From: Cymodocea nodosa
Lineage: Eukaryota > Streptophyta > Magnoliopsida > Alismatales > Cymodoceaceae
Direction of reading: 5' to 3'
DNA: 64,000 nt
Assembly: GCA_036874045.1 (NCBI GenBank)
Contig: CM072340.1
Coordinates: 2,433,001 to 2,497,000 of the forward strand
In this document: in pieces, positions 59,101 to 64,000 of the stretch
Position numbering within the stretch: the stretch's first letter is position 1
How the letters are laid out: every line of letters starts with the position of its first letter
Position numbers and translations under genes: made by a program
Notes under the pieces: generated by a model
Databases searched by the model: none
Told to the model about the DNA's origin: nothing
The model's input: the letters and a program-made list of their open reading frames with translations, nothing else

Positions 59101-59759
59101 AAACTGATAATGGTTAAACATGGAGGATATGCATGAAGTGAATATACAATATAAGAGGCATAGAATTCTCGTTGATCAATTATCCTTGCACACCAAACGA
59201 AATATATTTTCAGGGATCAAAAACACCTCTCTAGGGAAAAGCTCTCAAATAAAAGAAAATTTAGTGAAGTAGAGAAAGTCAGATATATGTCACTGAACAT
59301 TTGAAGAGTTAGATAGAAGAAAATTTAGTGAAGTAGAGAAAGTCAGGTTTATGTCACTAAAGATCTGAAGAATCAGAAGAAAGCAAATTTGGTGAAGTAG
59401 AGAAAGTCAGATATTTGTCACTAAAGAATTGTAGAAAAAGAAGAAGAAAAATCTCAAATAGGAAGAAATGTTTTAAATTCTGCAAATTAGTTTTCTCTGT
59501 TTGTAGATATGAAATTGATTAGATGAAACATAGTATCATTATATAATTGCATCTATAATTTCAGAGGAGAATTGAATTGTATATTGTAATTGAAACCTTG
59601 AATAAAATGGTTTGATTAAAACAGTGTCTCGACTTGTTTTTAATTTTGAAGTTTCAATTATATTTAAATATGTTGAAAAACACAATTCAGCCCCCTCTTA
59701 TGTAACTATTCGATCCTACAAGTGGTATCAGAGCTGGTTAACAATCCTTGATATAAAGT
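56144..59759 (+). mobile_element. Copia A3: 5' LTR and primer site, split by S2
   Basis: A-family Copia LTR in plus orientation (56144-56468 and 58433-59720), opening (A)GTTGAGTATTTTG and ending CCTACA. The exact primer site TGGTATCAGAGC is at 59723-59734. Only about 25 bases of interior follow before Gypsy Gy4 begins, so its body is presumably beyond Gy4 and outside the window, or is lost. It interrupts Gy2 gag at its left edge. The short frame MKNFG...GGYA is at 58957-59136. Confidence 0.85.
56469..58432 (-). mobile_element. Gypsy solo LTR S2 inside the Copia A3 LTR
   Basis: 1964 bp, Gy2-type LTR, with 5-bp duplications GGTCA at 56464-56468 and 58433-58437. On the minus strand it starts TATTTAGAATG and ends near CCCAAACA. 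It includes the U5-like 'taagtgcatagtgcat' region, TAACTCAACGG words (56708-56770), the Copia-A-like segment (about 57880-58020) and the U3 start (58130-58430). No interior, so a solo LTR from recombination between LTRs. Confidence 0.85.
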
Positions 59760-61490
59760 TCTTTAGAATGAAAAAGTGCATATTATTAATGATTAAATGA
59801 TGGTTAATTGCATAATATTTAGCTTATCATATGAGAATTAAGCTATTTTATTATAAGTGCACTGCTATATGCTTTAATGAAAGAAACTGCTTAATGTCAA
59901 GGAATTAATGTTAATTTAGTGCATTTCTAAACTATCGGTAAATTGCAAGCTGTGAAATTCTTAAGTATCTGAAATGCACTTGAGCATTGGATAGTTAAAT
60001 TTATGCATGTGTTTTATAGTTAAATCAACGAAGCAAGTCCATTGAGTTATCTATAACTCTACGGACCATTTATTTTCTAATATGCCACTATAGCGGTTGT
60101 AGGAACAGAATAGTTGGAAGAAAAAAACCACGATCGCATGTATCACGCAAGAATTCACTCGTCGAAGGAAGAAGAAATCATTGTCATTGATATGAATGAA
60201 GGAAATCCAACCAATCATTCAAGCAGAAGTAGTTACCACTGAAGAAATATAAAAGAAAAGAAGAAAAAAAGCACTAGGGTGTGGCCGATGGGTGTGGCTA
60301 GTGTGTGCAGAGGAGGATCACCGAGCTGTCTGCAGGTAGCGTCGGTAATTCTCTAAAGTACCTCACCAACCAACTTCACCACTACCATAATCACCAACCA
60401 TCAGAGGTTTATGAGGATACTTTCCTAATGTCGGGTCGATTTCGAGCCAAACATAGTGTCTGACAACCACTGTGAGGAGTGATCGTATCGCGGGAAGGGA
60501 AGCCATTTTCACCAAGCACCGAATCATATCTCAAGAGATCGTAAAGCTTCTAGCCTTGGTTTCAGGTTGATGCTAGTATGTTGAAGAGGAGAACTTGCAA
60601 TTCTAGACTCGCGATTCTATAGGGAGAGGAGACAGAATTGTAAGTGGTTTAATTTTCAATGGTGTAATCATGTCGCATGTAGTGACGGAAGTATTTACTG
60701 TCGATTGAGATTACTTTACATTTCACCTTTTGCCCATTTTCATGCTTATATCAAAACAAAAATACCAAAAACAACTTATCTGTGTTTGTAGTTTATATTT
60801 GGGTATTGTATTGTATGTTTTGTATCGTGATTAATGTTATCTTTGCCAATGTTGTGATTGTTTTATGTTTGTTTTAGTTTTACAATTTACTAAAATTAGT
60901 TCGTTCAATAGACTTAAAGATTTTAATGGTTACTGTTTGAATTATCTGAATGTTAGTATTGCCTACTGATAAATCCAGTGTTTACTAACATTAAAGAGCT
61001 TAATTGATGTTATTTACAATCTGTGGAACCGCCCAATGGTTAGCCGAATTCCTCTATAAATAGCAGTATTAAATAGGAAAGACAAGCTCATAGAGTTAAC
61101 TTAAGTCCACGAGGTTAGTCCGTTGAGTTATCCATAATTCAATGAACTTAGTCCGTTGAGCTAACTATAACTCAATGGAGAGCTTATTGAATATATAAAT
61201 TTGATTGTTAAAAATGGAACAGTTCGCAATTCTTAAGCAATTTTCTATGGGATCAACCTGTACTTACACACTAATACAATAGACACTATGCACTTGCAGT
61301 TAAAATATAAATTGGAATTAATATCTAATTTGTGTAAAAGGTTGTTTGTTTACTTCTAAAAAGGAATTCAGTGATATAGGCATAAAGATAAATTAACTAA
61401 GTAAAAATAGAAGTTAACAAATCCAAGTTTTTCTAGCGCGTTGCTAGGTAACCAATCAAGTTTTCTAATGCTGTGCTGGAGATCCAAACA
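59760..61490 (+). repeat. 5' LTR of Gypsy Gy4
   Basis: About 1.73 kb. It has the same landmarks as the Gy1 LTR in plus sense: 'gcttatcatatgagaattaa', 'gaactatcggtaaattgcaa', the MASLP-type region in reverse (about 60500), 'atgcacttgcagttaaaata' near 61290 and primer-site-like units at the end. It is shorter than the Gy1 LTR and lacks most of the Copia-A-like segment. Confidence 0.82.
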
Positions 61491-61515
61491 AGTTTTCTAG
61501 CACTGTTGCCGGGGA
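61425..61515 (+). repeat. Triple primer-site-like repeat at the Gy4 LTR end
   Basis: Three consecutive diverged units of about 31 bases, each opening 'caagttttctag' or close to it and continuing like 'gcactgttgccggggaattc'. Only the last unit lies outside the LTR and is a full primer site. The first two lie inside the LTR end. The Gy1 LTRs have the same arrangement. Confidence 0.7.
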
Positions 61516-61591
61516 ATTCATATAAGAAACTATTAGAGTTGTTTCGTTTTAATAGCTAGAGTGTTGTGTGTTTTCTTCTATAATTGAGAAT

Positions 61592-62064
61592 ATGGCATAT
61601 GCTTATGCTCAAAGATTTCTGAAACCTGTAGTTAGCATATGTGAATTCTGCAATTATGAAGGACACAACATTTCTAACTCTTTGAAACTGAGACATTTGC
61701 AGATGGCTAGATCCCATGAACAACAAATTAATTATCCTTAGTATAATAGAGCCAAGTATGAGAATCCTATAGTTTACCCAACTGATGTTTAGTATAGAAT
61801 GTGCAATATGTTGAGAGACACAAAAGTTTGGGATAGGTATGACAGATTGGAATGTAGTATAGATCAAAACTTGGACAAACTAGAATACTTTATGTGTCAA
61901 CAACAAGAAGTCAACCAATTAAACTATAAGGAAACATATTCAGAACCTAAAATAGATATAATTTACGAAACTGAAAAAACCATAATAAAAATTGATCAAA
62001 AATTGAATGCAATGAGATTAGATGATCTGGAAAGAAAACTAAAAGCATTGGACGAATATACAAT
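61592..62064 (+). pseudogene. Gypsy Gy4 5' ORF (zinc-knuckle type), broken
   Basis: Begins 'MAYAYAQRFLKPVVSICEFC' like Gy1 48370-49304 and continues with 'VWDRYDRLECSIDQNLDKLE' and 'KLNAMRLDDLERKLKALDEY'. The knuckle region is recognisable but decayed. It is interrupted by S3. A further piece lies at 63804-64000 ('KENTNAREFKECTLKLKTIE'-like), matching Gy1 about 48640-48800. A few interruptions. Confidence 0.75.
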
Positions 62065-63803
62065 TGTTAGGATCGATAGGCTCACTAGAGGGGGGGTGAA
62101 TGGTGAAGGTATGTAAGTTTTTAAATCTTTTAACTTTGAATCGATTGATTCAACAAAAGTGAGATGAGATGAATTAAATGAAAGCAAAACTGTAAGAGGA
62201 AAATAACACATAGCAAATTTTTAGGTGGTTCACCAACTTGGTTAGTCCACCCCCAAGATACACTTGGGCTTCACTAAGTATTCAAATACTTACAACACTT
62301 GCTTTCAGGTTGAAGCAAGAACCAACACTTAGAGCTTTCAGGTATAAGCTCAATAACCAACCTTTCTTTGTTGAGCTTTCAGGTTGAAGCTCTCAACCAA
62401 CAATGAGTTTTCAAGTAGAAACTCACGAACCAACAACTTTGAGTCTTTCTATCAGAGTTTTGGCACACGGAGCTTTTTCTACAGTAAAACTTTTGAGTAT
62501 ACTTGACTGTTTGCAAACTTGAGAATGTAACTTGAATTTGTGTAGCTCACTGTATATTGTATGATCGTTATCTCTGTATAATCTTCTCTTAAACTTCTCA
62601 TATTTATACTAAAAGGTATAACGATCACATTTTTCTTTCAACAGATGTATTCTGCTGTACTTGCTAAATAATCAGACCTAAATATGGTAAGTTACTGTTC
62701 TGTTTGATGTTCAGTAAGTAATCTTCCGATTTCCTTTAACTTTCGGATAGTTATATAAATAACTCACCGAAGAGCATCCATAACTTATCGATTCTTCACT
62801 TACATCCTGTTATCTGTGTCACGTGAGGATTTTAAGTTGCTCATGTGAAATGTCAAGTGATTGGAAACTTGTAGTTTTAACTCACTGAAAAACTCTTGAC
62901 TTTCGAATAGTTAACTACAGTAACTCTCCGATTTCTTTTAAGCTTCTAACTGCTATCTCTTTAATTCTACACGTGCATAAAAGAATAACTTAAGTTTTAG
63001 ATAGTTAGAAATGTAACTCACCGAAACTTCTTGTTTTTCAGATAGTTATCTTTTTAACTCTCTGAAAACTCATTTGAGCTTCTGTTTGGATTTCTGCACG
63101 TGAGAAATTCAATGACTTAAGTTTCGGATAGTTAAACTGTAACTCACTGAAACTCTTTTGAAATTTCGGATGGTTATCTAACTCTCTGATTTTTCCTTTT
63201 AAGCTTTTAACTGTCGTCTTCTCCATTCTACACGTGCGTAATAGGATAACTTAAGTTTCGGAAAGTTATACCTATAACTCACCGAAAAAGTCGGATAGTT
63301 ATTTTCCTAACTCTCCGAAAAATCTTTTAAGCTTTTGTTCTAGAATTCTGCACATGGTAAATTGAATGACTTAAGTTTCGGATAGTTATACCTGTAACTT
63401 ATCGAAAAAGTCGAATAGTTATCTTTCTAACTCTCTGAAAACTCTTTTAAGCTTTCGGATAGTTAACTCCATAACTTTCCAATCATTCAATCTTTCTTAA
63501 CTGTTTGATCATTTAACTCTCCGAAAAACCCTTTAAGCTTTCGGATAGTTAACTCCTTAGCTTTCCGATCATTCAATCTTTCTTAACTGTCCGATAAAAT
63601 TGCTGCTGCTGTAAATTTGCTCTTCGGATACTTTGATCTGTAATTGTCTGATTTTCTATAGCAACACATTTTGGGATTAACTGCAACCTACTTGCTACTT
63701 AGAATTTTCTGTCTTCTGATCTTTTGCTGCACTGACTTATCTATGAAATACAATATGTTTTCTTACATAGGTTTTGCATTATCAAAATACTTGGGTTCTA
63801 ACA
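62065..63803 (+). mobile_element. Solo LTR S3 inside the Gy4 5' ORF
   Basis: 1739 bp, starts TGTTAGGATCG and ends GGTTCTAACA (TGTTAG/CTAACA inverted ends), with 5-bp duplications ACAAT at 62060-62064 and 63804-63808. The opening 'agaggggggGTGAAT'-type stretch and 'gtccacccccaagatacac' are of a kind common in plant LTRs. The empty site can be read from Gy1. No interior or gene seen, so a solo LTR. Among the youngest insertions on the right side. Confidence 0.85.
62720..63640. promoter_or_regulatory. Array of TTTCGGATAGTTA / TAACTCACCGAAA inverted words in S3
   Basis: About twenty copies of CGGATAGTTA-like words alternate with TAACTCACCGAAA or TAACTCTCCGAAA-like complements. Some sit in longer repeated units, e.g. 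'ctttcggatagttaactcc' at about 63452 and about 63538, a tandem of roughly 85 bases. They are related in form to words in Copia B (11150-11260, 19350-19460) and to 21960-22140 in the A2 LTR. Factor-binding array by inference. Confidence 0.6.
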
Positions 63804-64000
63804 ACAATGAAAATACAAGTTATGCAACAAGACAATGAAAATTATAATGTTATAGATCTACATAATTTGCAAGATATACAGCCAAAAGAAAATACTAATG
63901 CAAGAGAATTTAAAGAATGCACTTTAAAACTAAAAACAATTGAAGATCATAATCACGAAAATGATATACAAAAACATCATGAGAGTAACGAAAATCTAGA

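Larger units (their letters stand above)
59760..64000 (+). mobile_element. Gypsy Gy4, 5' part, running off the window
   Basis: Plus-strand member of the Gy1 family. The LTR is 59760-61490 (start decayed from TGTTTAGAATG), the primer site 61498-61515 (tagcactgttgccgggga), and the zinc-knuckle-type 5' ORF starts at 61592. Solo LTR S3 interrupts the ORF and Gy4 coding sequence resumes at 63804. It inserted into Copia A3 a few dozen bases after that element's primer site. Broken, with a few interruptions visible. Confidence 0.85.

Noticed and set aside
62720-63640. CRISPR-like array
   Set aside because: The words are short, in both orientations, irregularly spaced and inside a plant LTR with a target duplication. 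There are no constant-length spacers.
1-64000. tRNA, rRNA or snRNA genes
   Set aside because: The only tRNA-related sequences are short primer-binding sites. No cloverleaf with A and B boxes or rRNA-like region was noticed. A tRNAscan run would settle this.

Overview
The window is nuclear DNA of a flowering plant, probably a eudicot, and consists almost entirely of LTR retrotransposons nested in one another. The evidence is Ty1/Copia elements with initiator-Met-tRNA primer sites, Athila-like Ty3/Gypsy elements, strongly AT-rich sequence, plant-type TATA boxes and AAACCCTA-like leaders, and an F-box protein gene of plant type. I cannot name the species. I see no convincing free-standing host gene, tRNA, rRNA, bacterial operon or CRISPR array. 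All retroelement genes appear to be fossils with several to many interruptions.

Layout. 1-391 is an edge fragment of a Copia 'B-type' interior on the minus strand. 392-21703 is Copia element A1 (plus; Sirevirus-like, long LTRs, an extra ORF after pol). Its 3' LTR is split by Copia element B (11063-20423, 5-bp target duplication GTTAT). 21704 to about 32240 is a second A-type Copia, A2, on the minus strand and truncated at both ends. From about 32272 to 56143 lies Gypsy copy Gy2 (minus). Its LTR is split by solo LTR S1 (duplication CCTAA), and S1 is split by the 17-kb Gypsy element Gy1 (34298-51453, minus, duplication GATGT/GACGT). 56144-59759 is a third A-type Copia LTR, A3 (plus), split by Gypsy solo LTR S2 (duplication GGTCA). 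59760-64000 is the 5' part of another Gypsy copy, Gy4 (plus), split by solo LTR S3 (duplication ACAAT).

The most interesting point is that Copia and Gypsy elements, which are unrelated superfamilies, share non-polymerase modules. These are: (i) an extra ORF with at least five collinear conserved blocks, found in Copia A, Copia B and Gypsy Gy1; (ii) a non-coding block of about 1 kb, between pol and the extra ORF in Copia A and just inside the 3' LTR in Gypsy; (iii) a polypurine-plus-U3-like stretch, which starts the Gypsy LTR and also sits inside Copia B ahead of its extra ORF; (iv) a stretch of about 170 bp at a similar depth in the LTRs of both. Short inverted motifs (TAACTCAACGA and its complement; GGATAGTTA and its complement in B and S3) recur in the LTRs and again ahead of internal ORFs, usually with a TATA-like box, as if several ORFs had their own LTR-like promoter.

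The Gypsy family is unusual in two more ways. Its main gag (capsid-type) region lies downstream of pol and of the extra ORF, while only a zinc-knuckle ORF lies in the usual 5' position. It also carries an F-box protein gene near its 3' end, seen in both Gy1 and Gy2. Together these suggest modular retroelements that exchange regulatory and accessory parts across superfamily lines. Homology statements rest on reading by eye, without database searches.
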